Assembly (NCBI GenBank): GCA_024516035.1
Contig: CM044964.1
Location: forward strand, 13,215,597-13,279,596
From: Bactericera cockerelli
Taxonomy: Eukaryota; Arthropoda; Insecta; Hemiptera; Triozidae
DNA length: 64,000 nucleotides
Direction: 5' to 3'
Part shown: one piece after another, positions 9,888 through 20,500 of the stretch
Layout of the letters: every line of letters begins with the position of its first letter
How positions within the stretch are numbered: position 1 is the first letter of the stretch
Position numbers and translations under genes: made by a program
Notes under the pieces: generated by a model
What the model saw: the letters and a program-made list of their open reading frames with translations, nothing else
Told to the model about the DNA's origin: nothing
The model's database searches: none

Positions 9888-11732
9888 CAGGGTGTCCCGT
9901 ATACAGATGCAAATATTTTGAGGGTAGGTTCAGCCCACCGTGGACTATCATATGAGCGAAACTTGCAGTGGGGCATTTTGCTTCGTTAAAGAGTTATGGC
10001 CAAATCCCTGTTTTTCCCACAGGTCTAGAGGTCACTTGGATCGATGCACGTTTTTAAAGAAATGATAGCCCCAGTATGTAATTTTTGACTTCATATATGG
10101 ATAGTCATGCATATTTCCCTTGAAATGCAGTTGGTTGCATAGAAAAATATTGAAAGACCAGAGAGATATTTAATCATAAGTTCAATACTTTTCTAAAATT
10201 TGATTTTTCCCTGTTTTCCCTTTCGTGAATTTAGAGTACTTCTACAATTGCAATTCTGCGTATCACTAGTTAAATAAATACCCTATTATGTTTAGTTTAT
10301 AAAAAAGAAAGCTCATTTATATTACTTTAAAGATCATGGAACGCAGTACTACACACAAAGCTCAAAAAACACTTCTGAATCATGATGGAAAATTCAAAGT
10401 TGGCTGAAATTTAACAGAATTGGCGCGTAATTTGAGGTATAAATACACTGCTCTGGGATGTTTAACAGAGGGAAATCGATCATTCACAGTGGTCGGTCGG
10501 TGTGAACTTTTATATGAATGGGGTTACGGAATCACAGGGTTATCATGAGGAAAAATGAGAGAGGCTGCAACGAAAGCAGCAACCAGTGGTGTAATTATGG
10601 AAAAAGAATACACATGGAGAAAGACTCTGTGCTACCAACAAAAATTATGATTTTATTTTTAGAAGTAAAATTAAAAATATCATTTTTGTGTTTATCACAA
10701 TCATGATATCAAAAACATAACAAATAGTGCCGAAAATTAACCTTGGGTAAAACTCGAACATCCAACCTTAAGGTTACTATTATTATTAATACTTTATTTT
10801 TATTTTATAAACAATTGGACCAAGCTTTATTTACATATTTTTTTATTTTTTTTTACAATGAACATGGTAACAATTTGTGAAATAAACATAAACAAAGACT
10901 GATCAAGGGTGGTGATACAGTGATACATGTTTGTAGTTTATTGATAAACTACAAACATGATACATTCTGCAACACAGGACATGAAATGAAAAGAACCCAA
11001 AAGAATATGTAGCGAACCAAGGGCGAGGTTTAAAGCTTGTGGCTTTCTCTTCCACCGAACAAATTGATCGCCTTGTTATTTTAACTATTAGATTTGATTG
11101 ATATAGTTGGTTAATAGAACAAATTGTACTCAGAAAATTTTCATTTATAACTTGCAGTTGGCACAAAAATAGTCACACAGACCGCTTCAGGCATCGAGTG
11201 TTCTTCAAAATGCAATAGCGCCCAGATTCAAAATTTGAAAGATGTGTTTCTCTCCTTCTAGTGCCGTTTGATAAGCCGTATCTCATTCGTTCCTTCACGC
11301 GTCTGAAAGAACTTTGTATTTATTGAAACAAAATAGCAAAGGGTATTTTTTTAACTAGTGATACGCAGAATTGCAATTGTAGAAGTACTCTAAATTCACG
11401 AAAGGGAAAACAGGGAAAAATCAAATTTTAGAAAAGTATTGAACTTATGATTAAATATCTCTCTGGTCTTTCAATATTTTTTTATGCAACCAACTGCATT
11501 TCAAGGGAAATATGCATGACTATCCACATGAAGTCAAAAATTACTTACTGACTATCATTTCTTTAAAAACGTGCATCGATCCAAGTGACCTCTAGACCTG
11601 TGGGAAAAACAGGGATTTGGCCATAACTCTTTAACGAAGCAAAATGCCCCACTGCAAGTTTCGCTCATATGATAGTCCACGGTGGGCTGAACCTACCCTC
11701 AAAATATTTGCATCTGTATACGGAACACCCTG
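9888..11732. mobile_element. 1.85-kb DNA transposon with about 390-bp terminal inverted repeats
   Basis: Starts CAGGGTGTCCCGTATACAGA, ends with its near reverse complement, and is flanked by TATA on both sides (9884-9887, 11733-11736), fitting a TA or TATA target duplication. Arms run roughly 9888-10285 and 11340-11732 with small indels. The interior (10286-11339) has a retroelement-like stretch and no recognisable transposase, so non-autonomous. In E2F intron 6. Confidence 0.88.
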
Positions 11733-11799
11733 TATATTTATACTCTCCGACTAGGACTAAAGATCCCATAATCCCATCAATTGTGTTTGATGCCATCAT

Positions 11800-12245
11800 T
11801 ATGTGGTCAAATTAACAAATGATGTTAGAAAAAATCATGAATTGGGTGGGATTCGAACCAACAGATCTCCATGCTACCTAGATTACTACATTAGTGCTTT
11901 TACCACTTCGATTATCAATGTAAGAGAACCTTATCAACTGCTCCATATGCTCTGTGTTGTACCTGCCCGCCACAACTTTTGAATTTCATTGTCATAAACA
12001 CCACCCTCGATCGATCAGGTGATAATCATTTCCCGAAAAGTACAAACGTACTTATCGGAACTTTGAACTATGAATATTATTGAAAATCAAATAAAATTAT
12101 CATTATTATTATCATCATCATCATGTTTTCAAAATCCCCAATGGGAGGTTATGTTATCATGTCCCGTCAGAGTTTCGAACTCGCGACCCTTGGATTATCA
12201 GACCGAGACGCCTTGACCACTGAGCTATGGCGACTGACCCCGGCA
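11800..12245 (-). mobile_element. Two SINE copies (family 1 and a family-4-like head)
   Basis: 11800-11935 is a diverged reverse family-1 copy. 12150-12240 has, on the minus strand, catagctcagtggtcaaggc and gagttcgaaactc, tRNA-like A and B boxes, followed by the cccattggggattttga body. The acceptor stem does not pair, so I call it SINE rather than a tRNA gene. Confidence 0.6.
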
Positions 12246-12398
12246 AATCCAACAATCAGTTGGGTTCGGCAGCAAGAGAGTGGTACGTAGGGAGACTTAT
12301 TCTGCTGATGTCGAATCTTCCTAACTCGGATATCACAGTTTAAGTTTCCCAACGTCTGCTCTCCTCTATCTCTGCCCTCTGCTCTACTCCTGACAAGC

Positions 12399-12668
12399 TG
12401 CCAAGCCTTTGAAGAAAGCTGTCAAGCCTTTAAAGAAAGCTGTCAAGCCTTTGAAGAAAGCTGTCAAGCCTTTGAAGAAAGCTGCCAAGCCTTTGAAGAA
12501 AGCTGTCAAGCCTTTGAAGAAAGCTGTCAAGCCTTTGAAGAAAGCTCTTAAGCCTTTGAGGAAAGCTGCCAAGCCTTTGAAGAAAATTGCCAAGCCTTTG
12601 AAGAAAACTGTCAAGCCTTTGAAGAAAGCTGCCAAGCCTTTGAAGAAAGCTGTTAAGCCTTTGAATAA
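12399..12668. repeat. 21-bp minisatellite encoding KKAVKPL repeats
   Basis: About 13 units of aagcctttgaagaaagctgtc. Being 21 bp it stays open in several frames: KKAVKPL on + and FFKGLTA on -. There is an in-frame TGA at 12391-12393, no ATG start and no splice context, so I treat it as noncoding despite the histone-H1-like look. Confidence 0.9.
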
Positions 12669-13309
12669 TTTTACACTTACGAGCATTTTGTAATGAAACT
12701 ACCTATGAAGTGCAACTATATTAATAGCTCTGAAGAAACTACCAAGCCTTTGAAGAAAGCTGAAGTAGCTATTACCTTACCTGAAGTACCTGAAATACCT
12801 TACCTGAAGCTGAAGTAGGTATAGCTAAGTAGCTATACCTACCTTAACATTTGAAGAATAAAAAGTAACACGACCTTCAAAGAAAGAAAAACAATGGAGC
12901 ATTAAAATTAGTTCAGACATAATTTTATTATTTATGTGAATTTTTATAATTATTATTATCCATGTAATTTTTTTGTGTAAATGTTGTCTTGCTTGTCGCC
13001 TGCCGCTTGCATTTGAAACTTGGGCTAATTCCCTGTGTGCCCTACAGTTCCTGTTTTTACCGTTGCGTGTAGCACCATGGAATTCAGCCTAAGTTTGATG
13101 CGCCTCATCCCGCCTGCCCCACCCTACACTCAAATGCTACTAATCCATCTTTTTTTGTAACATATTGAATCAAGTTTTATTTACAAATGACATAGAATAT
13201 ATACATACTTAGATATTGAAATTAATAAAATAAAACTTGATCAAGGGTGGTGCTAATGCCAACGACATTCTCTTCCGCACCACCCTGTTTTTATGTTTTA
13301 AAAAAAGTT

Positions 13310-13690
13310 ATAATATTTTTTTTCTAAATCACAATCGTGATATCACAACTACTCAATCTCGCTTTACTGAACTTTTGCTTATCATTTTTTTGTTAATCAC
13401 AATCGTGATATCACAACTACTCGCTTTACTGAACTTTTGCTTGATTAAAAAGTTATAATTTTTTTGTTAATCACAATCGTGATATCTCAACTACTCGCTC
13501 TACTGAACTTTTGCTTGACTAAAAAGTTATCATTTTTTTTGCTAATCAATCACAATCGTGATATCACAACTACTCGCTTTACTGAACTTTTACTTGACTA
13601 AAAAGTTATCATATTTTTGTTAATCACAATCGTGATATCACAACTACTCAATCTCGCTTTACTGAACTTTTGCTTGACTAGGGATTCGAA
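13310..13690. repeat. About 78-bp tandem repeat, five units
   Basis: Unit contains ttaatcacaatcgtgatatc, caactactcgctttactg and aacttttgcttgactaaaaa. The block resembles the body of the tRNA-like family-3 SINE (aatcactttcgtaatatcac elsewhere), so it may be an amplified SINE segment. In E2F intron 6. Confidence 0.8.
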
Positions 13691-15049
13691 CCACGGCGGA
13701 CCTGTCTGCTTTTCTTTTATTTTTGTAATAATTCTGGTCCTTACATATTATTTATTTTGGACTTCTGAAGATTCCTTTGCTTGCTTAAATTTTACTTGCA
13801 TCTTGTGCTCAATTGCTTTTTTTTCTTGCATCTTGAGTTTTTTCTGAATGGTTTTTTTTTAACAGTGTTTTTTGGCTTGAAAACGGCCTCCTTTACTGAA
13901 TGAGTGCTTAGTTTGCTTGTCAATCACCTGCCTAAGAGTGGTTGTTGGTGTGACCCATCACGTCGCTGTGAGCTCCTCTAGGTAAGCCAGTGTGGTCAGC
14001 TCTGCACGGTGGTGGGCTGGTTCTGTGTCTTCGTTGTGTCTTATCTATGTTTTTATTGAGGTTTTTTTTTTAAATATTTTTTGTAAAAGTATTTTAAACA
14101 TTTTTTGTAAAATTTGTAAATGTATAGAATTTTACTACAAAGGTTTACAACAAATTGAGGGTTTAACATCAAAACAGCTATAGTATTATTAATATTTCGT
14201 TTTTGATAGGGAGAAAAATGTTTCAAAAACACCCAGGTTTACCAGGCCCTTGTTCAAGAAAGCACTCTTACTCTCTTAATCTTATACCCTCGTCTTTTTT
14301 CTCACATGAAGTTTATATGTCACTCAATGTACTCTCCATAGGCTTTTGATTTTTTTTTTTAACCCTTATTTTAAGTGTACATATTTTTGTGGGTAAATGA
14401 GATCAGCATTTTTTACTCTGTGGTTATGGTATGTAATAATTTTAAACATAGAAGTTTTAGGAGGACGTTTTTTCATAGATTTTTTTAAAAGTTTTAAAAT
14501 TAAAAAAAAAAATTGGATTTTTTAATTAATTTATGTATCTCTGTAGCATACAATAAAATTCATCTTATGTTCTATGGTTTTAAAATACACTACTGAGTTA
14601 GTCTCTGTGGTTGTGGCTTGAAATATCTCATTCAAACCAAACTGGATTCGACCCAACCGATTTTCCCCCCACCGCCACCATAACTTCTGGAGCTTTCTTT
14701 CTACATGTTGGGTTCATTTTTTGGGTATCACTTTTTAGGTGTTTTTCTTTCTCGATACTATATATTATACTCGATACGATACTCTTTCAATTATCTTGCA
14801 AGAATGAGACTAAAGAGAGAGACTTTGGTTGGATGGAAGAGCTCAAAATTGAGAATCCTGCCACATTAAATAAATCCAAAAAAAGACTAAAGTTTACTCT
14901 CACAGTCTAAACATAATTATTATTTAACTCCTAATTAAGAGGACATATGTATGAACAGGTAATGATGAAAATTAAAATACAAAACTTAGAACACTATAAA
15001 CAAGAAAAAAAAAAAGATAAATAACATGAATAAAATATACTAAGGGGCA
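13691..15049. other. AT-rich E2F intron 6 stretch
   Basis: T-rich noncoding sequence. 14820-14870 has ggaagagctcaaaattgaga then atcctgccac, a LINE tail motif, followed by a reversed family-2 tail at about 14930-15090. I see no exon, RNA gene or other element. Confidence 0.5.
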
Positions 15050-15349
15050 ATACTAAGGGGTTATTGTCTATGACAATCTCTACCACCCAACTCTTATGTC
15101 TCATTTACGGGTGATAAGTATGTGTTATGTTTGGTTGTAGCATTTATTAATCTCAAGCACACCTTTCTCGATAGCTGGGACTTGGGGGTGTAGCTACATA
15201 TCACTATGTCTTTATACTCCGTGGTCCTTGTTCTTGGGTTCGGTTTTGTTTGCTATTTGCGTATCGGGTTCTCTGTTTCCTTGGAAATTTTTTCCCTCGT
15301 AATAAAAAGCACACCCAGAACTGACCTCCATTCTCCACTGACCATTGAG

Positions 15350-15390
15350 AATCACTCGACAGCCACCACAACTTCGGCAACTGCCTATAA
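15350..15390 (+). pseudogene. Decoy copy 1 of E2F terminal exon start
   Basis: Begins AATCACTCGACAGCCACCAC after gaccattgag, so an AG precedes it. In the splice phase from exon 6 it would read ESLDSHHNFGNCL then stop at 15388-15390. It lacks the transactivation domain. The acceptor tract is weaker than at the other copies. Confidence 0.75.
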
Positions 15391-15465
15391 CAATCTCTTC
15401 CACCCAACCCTTATGCCTCCCTCATTTATTGTGATAAGTATGTGTTATTTGTGGTTATAGCATAT

Positions 15466-15853
15466 CTGTACCCTAGAGTTAAAGAGTCGTAACTCCAGTT
15501 TTTCAAATTTTACAGGAAAAGCAAAATAAGATTTCAACTTTTTGCATTTGTAAATTCTTCTCGTTAGTTTATTTTTAAAAAAACAAAACTGTTTTTTTTG
15601 TTTTATACTGAATAAAAGGAAATATTATCCTCTAGTAAAATTGCCGTACGATACCAAACTGTCTTTTACCATGAAAATCCGTAATTTTGGAATTACGATT
15701 TTCTTAATTTTATTTTTTTCCTTTTTTCTTATAAGGAATGGATCTGCGGTCTTTTTCCATGTCACAAAATAAATAATCACGGTGAATCCGAATATGAACT
15801 TAACTCAATTTCGAAAAAAATTGGAGTTGCGACTCTTTAACTCTAGGGTACAG
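15466..15853. mobile_element. MITE 1 with about 38-bp TIRs and ATAT target duplication
   Basis: Ends CTGTACCCTAGAGTTAAAGA and reverse complement; ATAT at 15462-15465 and 15854-15857. 388 bp, AT-rich, no ORF. Inserted after gtagc in the second duplicate block. Confidence 0.9.
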
Positions 15854-15915
15854 ATATATTAATCTCAAGCACACCCAGAACTAACCTCCCCTTCTCCCCT
15901 CTCCCCCCCACACAG

Positions 15916-15968
15916 AATCACTCGACAGCCACCACAACTTCGGCAACATCGATCTCTTCAATCTATAA
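15916..15968 (+). pseudogene. Decoy copy 2 of E2F terminal exon start
   Basis: Preceded by a strong acceptor (tctcccccccacacag). In frame from exon 6 it reads ESLDSHHNFGNIDLFNL then stops at 15966-15968. If used it would give an E2F without the pocket-binding and activation motif. The match to the real exon ends after about 36 bases. Confidence 0.8.
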
Positions 15969-16040
15969 CAATCTCTTCCACCCAACCCTTATGTCTCATT
16001 TACTGGTGATAAGTATGTGTTATGTGTGGTTGTAGCATAT

Positions 16041-16277
16041 CCTCCTGAGACCTGAATGTGCTTTTAAAAGTACATAAGACAACTTCAATTCACACTACTA
16101 TCTTCTCTCAAAAACGGTCGGGAATTTTTGAAAATTCCATTTACTTTTAAAAGTACGCCAGGTCTTAATCAGTACTTTCTGGAATACATGCCGGGACTCA
16201 AGCAGTATCTGTCTTATGTACTTTTAACAGTACATCCAGGTCTAAATCAGTACTTTCGGGAAAACATGCTCAGGAGG
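16041..16277. mobile_element. MITE 2 with CCTCCTGAG ends and ATAT target duplication
   Basis: 237 bp, ends CCTCCTGAG / CTCAGGAGG, flanked by ATAT at 16037-16040 and 16278-16281. Inner acttttaaaagtac palindromes recur. Unrelated to MITE 1 but sits in the homologous position of the next duplicate block. Confidence 0.9.
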
Positions 16278-16336
16278 ATATAACAATCTCAAGCACACCC
16301 AGAACTAACCTCCATTCTCCCCCTCCCCCCCCACAG

Positions 16337-16470
16337 AATCACTCGACAGCCACCACAATTTCGGCAACATCGAGCCATTCCTCCCCCTGGAGCCGCCCCT
16401 GACCAGCAGTGACTACAGCTTCTGCCTCAGTGCCGACGAGGGGCTCTCGGATCTCTTCTCGGACTACTGA
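16337..16470 (+). CDS. E2F: E2F terminal coding exon 7: transactivation and pocket-protein binding
   Basis: Encodes residues 322-365 and TGA. DYSFCLSADEGLSDLFSDY (347-365) matches the DYxFGLxxxEGIxDLFD motif through which activator E2Fs bind Rb-family proteins. Acceptor is a C-rich tract ending ccccacag. Intron 6 before it is 9.2 kb, the longest in the gene. Together exons 1-7 give 1098 bases, 365 codons plus stop. Confidence 0.96.
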
Positions 16471-17154
16471 CTGATCTCGCCAGCCGCCCCTGTGCTGTAT
16501 AGTCACTCTTCCCACGTGAGTATTTTTTTTTTTTTTTTTTTTTATGCCCATTTATGCCCGTTCACGAATTATGCCCATTTTTACAATAACATACAAAAAA
16601 AATCACAATAATATTAAACACTTATAACTAGAATTAAAAAAAAACACTTATGACTAGCTTCTAAAAAACACTTATGACTAGCTTATAACTACCTATCTAA
16701 ATAGCTCAGAAGTTCTTCCATAGAGCAGGTTAATAGATCAAGATATGAGAGAAAAAATTCCACGTCAAGTTTACCTCTCTATTAGGAAAAATAACCTCTT
16801 TGTTTAGGAGCAAGAACTCTAATTGTTAAGTCTCCTTTGTAAATAAATATCTTCTTTTTTTTAAACCTCTATGTAAGTCGTAAGAGAAACCTAGATATAA
16901 GAGAGAAAAAATTCGGGTCCCTTGAGTTCTTTTTTATTCAGGTTCTGCATGTGTACAAAATAGGACGAATGAATTCCATTATTCCAACATTAAGCCCAAG
17001 AGGTATCATTATGTGGTGGAAATCCCAAATGAGAACTTTAACTTTTTTATTGATTGAGCAAATGAAGTCGGTTTATTTTGATATCTGTGTTCGATTTACT
17101 TACCATGAAGAAAGAGATGACTGAAGTTTTATTATTTTTTCGCTTTCTTTTCAG
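16471..17154 (+). other. Putative 3' UTR segment and UTR intron of E2F
   Basis: After the stop, CCAC|GTGAGT at 16515/16516 is a good donor and cgctttcttttcag ending at 17154 a good acceptor, suggesting a 639-bp intron within the 3' UTR. The donor is 45 nt from the stop, inside the roughly 50-55 nt limit of the exon-junction NMD rule. The intron is AT-rich; cttatgactagctt is repeated near 16620-16690. Confidence 0.5.
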
Positions 17155-17233
17155 ATGAAGAACCTGTCTTGTGCCGTTATGTTATATCTTCTCATCTTGT
17201 ACCTGAAGCTTGCACAACAATACCGCGCTACTT

Positions 17234-17845
17234 CTACTGTTGCTGCCACACTTCTGTTGCAGCCACACTAATGTTGCTGCCACACTACTGTTGCTGCCAC
17301 ACTTCTGTTGCAGCCACACTACTGTTGCTGCCACACTACTGTTGCTGCCACACTTCTGTTGCAGCCACACTAATGTTGCTGCCACACTACTGTTGCTGCC
17401 ACACTTCTGTTGCAGCCACACTAATGTTGCTGCCACACTACTGTTGCTGCCACACTTCTGTTGCAGCCACACTAATGTTGCTGCCACACTACTGTTGCTG
17501 CCACACTACTGTTGCTGCCACACTACTGTTGCTGCCACACTACTGTTGCAGCCATACTACGGTTGCTGCCACACTACTGTTCCAGCCACACTACTGTTGC
17601 TGCCACACTTCTGTTGCAGCCACACTACTGTTGCTGCCACACTACTGTTGCTGCCACACTACTGTTGCTGCCACACTACTGTTGCTGCCACACTACTGTT
17701 GCTGCCACACTACTGTTGCTGCCACACTACTGTTGCTGCCACACTAATGTTGCAGCCACACTACTGTTGCTGTCACACTACTGTTGCTGCCACACTACTG
17801 TTCCAGCCACACTACTGTTGCCGCTACACTACTGTTGCTGCTCGA
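17234..17845. repeat. 17-bp minisatellite, about 36 units, in presumed E2F 3' UTR
   Basis: Unit tgttgctgccacactac with variants (cttctgttgcagccac, actaatgttgc) that alternate in a higher-order pattern in the first half. 17 bp cycles through all three frames, so long CCCHTTVAATLLLLPHY-like ORFs appear in every frame and are artefacts. Lies in the predicted second 3' UTR exon. Confidence 0.93.
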
Positions 17846-18022
17846 TGCTGACTTCAAGTTCCATTACCAGTCTATCCATGGTCAATTATTTCAGTGTATC
17901 AATATGGGATCAATGGTCCGTCGATCGTCAATTTTTGAACATGAGTGTATGAATAGGATCAACGAAAAGACACTTCTATTGAACTTTTTGTATAATGGGA
18001 CCCTCTGTTATTTTGCTGGCAG

Positions 18023-18028
18023 AATAAA
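18023..18028 (+). terminator. Candidate polyadenylation signal AATAAA (proximal)
   Basis: AATAAA at 18023-18028, downstream of the minisatellite. A second AATAAA lies at 18404-18409, with TG-rich sequence after it. Either could end the E2F transcript; the distal site is slightly better placed before cattgctgtagg. Confidence 0.4.
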
Positions 18029-18048
18029 CAAAGCACTACATGTACAAT

Positions 18049-18056
18049 TGTACATA
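18049..18056 (+). promoter_or_regulatory. Pumilio-type element TGTACATA in presumed E2F 3' UTR
   Basis: Exact match to UGUANAUA. It would be in the mRNA only if the distal poly(A) site is used. Vertebrate E2F3 mRNA is a known Pumilio target; relevance here is inference and an 8-mer can occur by chance. Confidence 0.3.
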
Positions 18057-18639
18057 CATACTCCGATGCGCTCTGAAGATCGGATTGGGTCGAAGGTAGC
18101 GAGTCTAAAAAAAATTGGGATAGTTCCTCGAATTCCCATTTTGAAATGGAAAAAAGTTTTGGTTTAAGAAATTTATTTAAAAATTATGTGCTTGATTATT
18201 GGAAAATTGTGTGTCTTAAAATCTTGGGCTTCAGTTGAAGAAAAAAAAAATCTTTGAATCATGCCTTGCTTCGGTGCGTCAAAAATTGTCATTTCAGCAC
18301 GAAGAATGGGTTTGTTTTCTTGTTAAAGCGCAAAGCGCCACATTTTTTAATGATAATTTATTATCATGATCTTTAGTGACGTAAAAGTTAATGTCTTGTT
18401 TACAATAAATCATTGCTGTAGGAGCCTTACTCTTTTCTTACCCTGTATATACATGTGTACATAATCTTTAATTAATTTGTTGACAATACCACATGCTGAC
18501 CCGGTAATATAACTGGTTTTATAGAACTGTTATGTACCAGTACAAATCTAACTGTTTAAATATTGAAAGAGTTTTACAAGAGGGCCGTCTGGTGTGTAAA
18601 CTTTCAGCATAAGTGAGTAGGCATTTAGACGAGAATAAT

Positions 18640-18850
18640 AAAAATAACACTCTTTTGTGGAAGGTAACCACCAGGGAGGTTAATGCTCAAAGCATTTTCT
18701 ACCATTCAACCCTCAGAGCCTTATTATTATATGTTCAAAAACTCAAATTAATAAGGAAAATTCATGCACTGGGTGGGATTTGAACCAACGAATCCCTACG
18801 CTACTTGGATTACTAGACTAGCGCGTTAACCACTTGACTACCGGAGATTG
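18640..18850 (-). mobile_element. tRNA-derived SINE, family 1
   Basis: Reverse copy with tail actcttttgtggaaggtaac and B-box tgggatttgaaccaac. Just downstream of the E2F 3' end. Confidence 0.8.
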
Positions 18851-18969
18851 TAAACACGCCTGCTCGTTATTTACTTTGAATTCTGCCGCTCTGTACTCCC
18901 TAGGAGAAGTAGAAGTGAGCAGGGGATTAAGGAGTTTACATTCTCGGCATGCCTATTCCACGTCATGTT

Positions 18970-19165
18970 TGTCCCGGTAGCTCAGTGGTAAAGGCAGCAC
19001 TCTGTGAATCCAAAGGTTGCGGGTTCGAAACCCAGCTGTGACATGACGAGTTATCCTCCCATTTGAAGGATTTGGGATTTTTACCACATAATAATGCGTC
19101 TTGGGCTTACTGCTGGAATAATGGAATGAGAATTAATAGACCTAATAGGGCAGTTTATGTAAGGC
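18970..19165 (+). mobile_element. tRNA-derived SINE, family 4
   Basis: Head cccggtagctcagtggtaaa with B box gggttcgaaaccc, then tatcctcccatttgaaggat and cttactgctggaataatg. Related minus copies at 36375-36580 and 46460-46860. The anticodon stem is poor, so not a working tRNA. Confidence 0.75.
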
Positions 19166-19495
19166 GATGTCATTATTATTTCCTGCTCACTTCAGCTGAA
19201 TGTAAACGCATCATGACAGGTTATAAACAAAGCACTGAATTTTTTGGGTTTAACAGGGCTCGTTCACTGCTGTATTTTACTACCTAACCCCATAAAACCT
19301 TATTTAGGAAACGCGCGACGCTTTAAAACACTTTCTGTGCGTTGAAGTGCTTTAAACCCAAGTTCAAGTATTTGAGTCCACTAAATTCAATCGAATTGTA
19401 TATCGGGGATTTCATTCTATTTGGGGACCTGCAGAATTGGTGTCTTCGAATTGCGTGTCTAAAATATGTGTGGCCAGAATGTTCGTATCTCTTAA

Positions 19496-19653
19496 CACAT
19501 AGACGACCGGCATGTTTTTAGTAAGTTCTCCCGTGGGACCGGCGATGTTTAGGCTATTCACAGGCGTAGTGCATGCGTGTACCACCGGTGGTACACCCGG
19601 TCCATTCCGTACAGACGCGTGTACCACCGGTGGTACACCCGGTCGTTCAAGTG
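19496..19653. mobile_element. piggyBac-like MITE with TTAA target and two 16-bp palindromes
   Basis: 158 bp bounded by TTAA at 19492-19495 and 19654-19657. Ends CACATAGACGACCGG and (reverse) CACTTGAACGACCGG form TIRs. Inside are two identical perfect palindromes GTACCACCGGTGGTAC at 19579-19594 and 19621-19636, both within cgt..acacccggtc. Confidence 0.85.
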
Positions 19654-19819
19654 TTAATAATAAAATTGATGATTTTTTTATAGCTCAAATAATAGTACGA
19701 ATAATGTATTTGTCAATGTAAGAACTTTATCGAAGCTCAGTTAAATGTGTACGGAAGAAATTTTCATAAATATGGTAATAATATCCAAAGTATCAATCAG
19801 CATTTTTTAAAGAAACAGG

Positions 19820-20500
19820 AACCTGTTGGTTCGAATCCCACCCAATGCAGGATTAATCCTCATTTATTTGAGGTGTTGACCGCACAATGGCACCAAAACT
19901 AGTGCTGGAATCAGGGAACCTTCTAGTCCTTGTCAGGCAGTATAAATAAGGGTCTATTACTAATACAAAATAAAAGGTTATTTTTTAATAATATGTAATA
20001 GTAATAGCGAACGTGGCATTCTCGCCACAAATATTTTAGAAATTAACATGTCCAAACTATGCATTGTTTATTTTTCAACTTAACCACTGGACCTCAAATA
20101 AAATGTATCAATGTTTGCACTCGACAAATAAAATACCACGACTTGAAATTCTGCCTGAGTTTGGCGAGAATTTCGCAAACTCATAAATGTGCTGTTAAAC
20201 TGGATTCGATTTCAGAAACCAATGCAATAGTTGCTAGACGTTGATTAACTTTGGTGTATATAGCGAAGGGAACCGTTGGTTCGAATCCCTCCCAGTGCAT
20301 GATTTTTTCCTCATCAATTTGAGTTTGTGACCACATAATGATAAATGGCCGCAGAACGGGTATATATTGACGAGCCGAGCTCTATTTACACAAATAATAT
20401 TATTAATAAAAGGAAAAAATAAACAAAGGAAAAAAATAAACACATAGTAATAAGACTATGAGGGTTATGTGGTAGAAAATGCTCAAGAGTGTTATTATTT
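19820..20500 (+). mobile_element. SINE fragments, family 1
   Basis: 19827-19880 keeps only B box and body start (ggttcgaatcccaccca). 20262-20500 is a longer copy missing its A box and interrupted near 20345-20445 by a short AT-rich insertion. The sequence between is AT-rich without features. Confidence 0.55.

Larger units (their letters stand above)
15050..16336. repeat. Tandem duplications of the E2F exon 7 acceptor region
   Basis: A block running from acaatctcttccacccaacc through gataagtatgtgttatg, gttgtagcat and aatctcaagcacacc to the start of exon 7 occurs about three times. Copies of the exon start are at 15350 and 15916; the genuine exon starts at 16337. Copies two and three are each interrupted by a different MITE (15466-15853 and 16041-16277). 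Confidence 0.88.

Noticed and set aside
12409..12693. Histone-H1-like protein gene
   Set aside because: No ATG, an in-frame TGA directly upstream and an obvious 21-bp minisatellite; a real H1 globular domain is absent.
17169..17952. Long Cys/His-rich ORFs over the 17-bp minisatellite
   Set aside because: All three frames on both strands are open because 17 is not a multiple of three and the unit lacks stops; no splice or start context.
18970..19045. Functional tRNA gene
   Set aside because: tRNA-like boxes only; body and tail repeat elsewhere, so it is a SINE.
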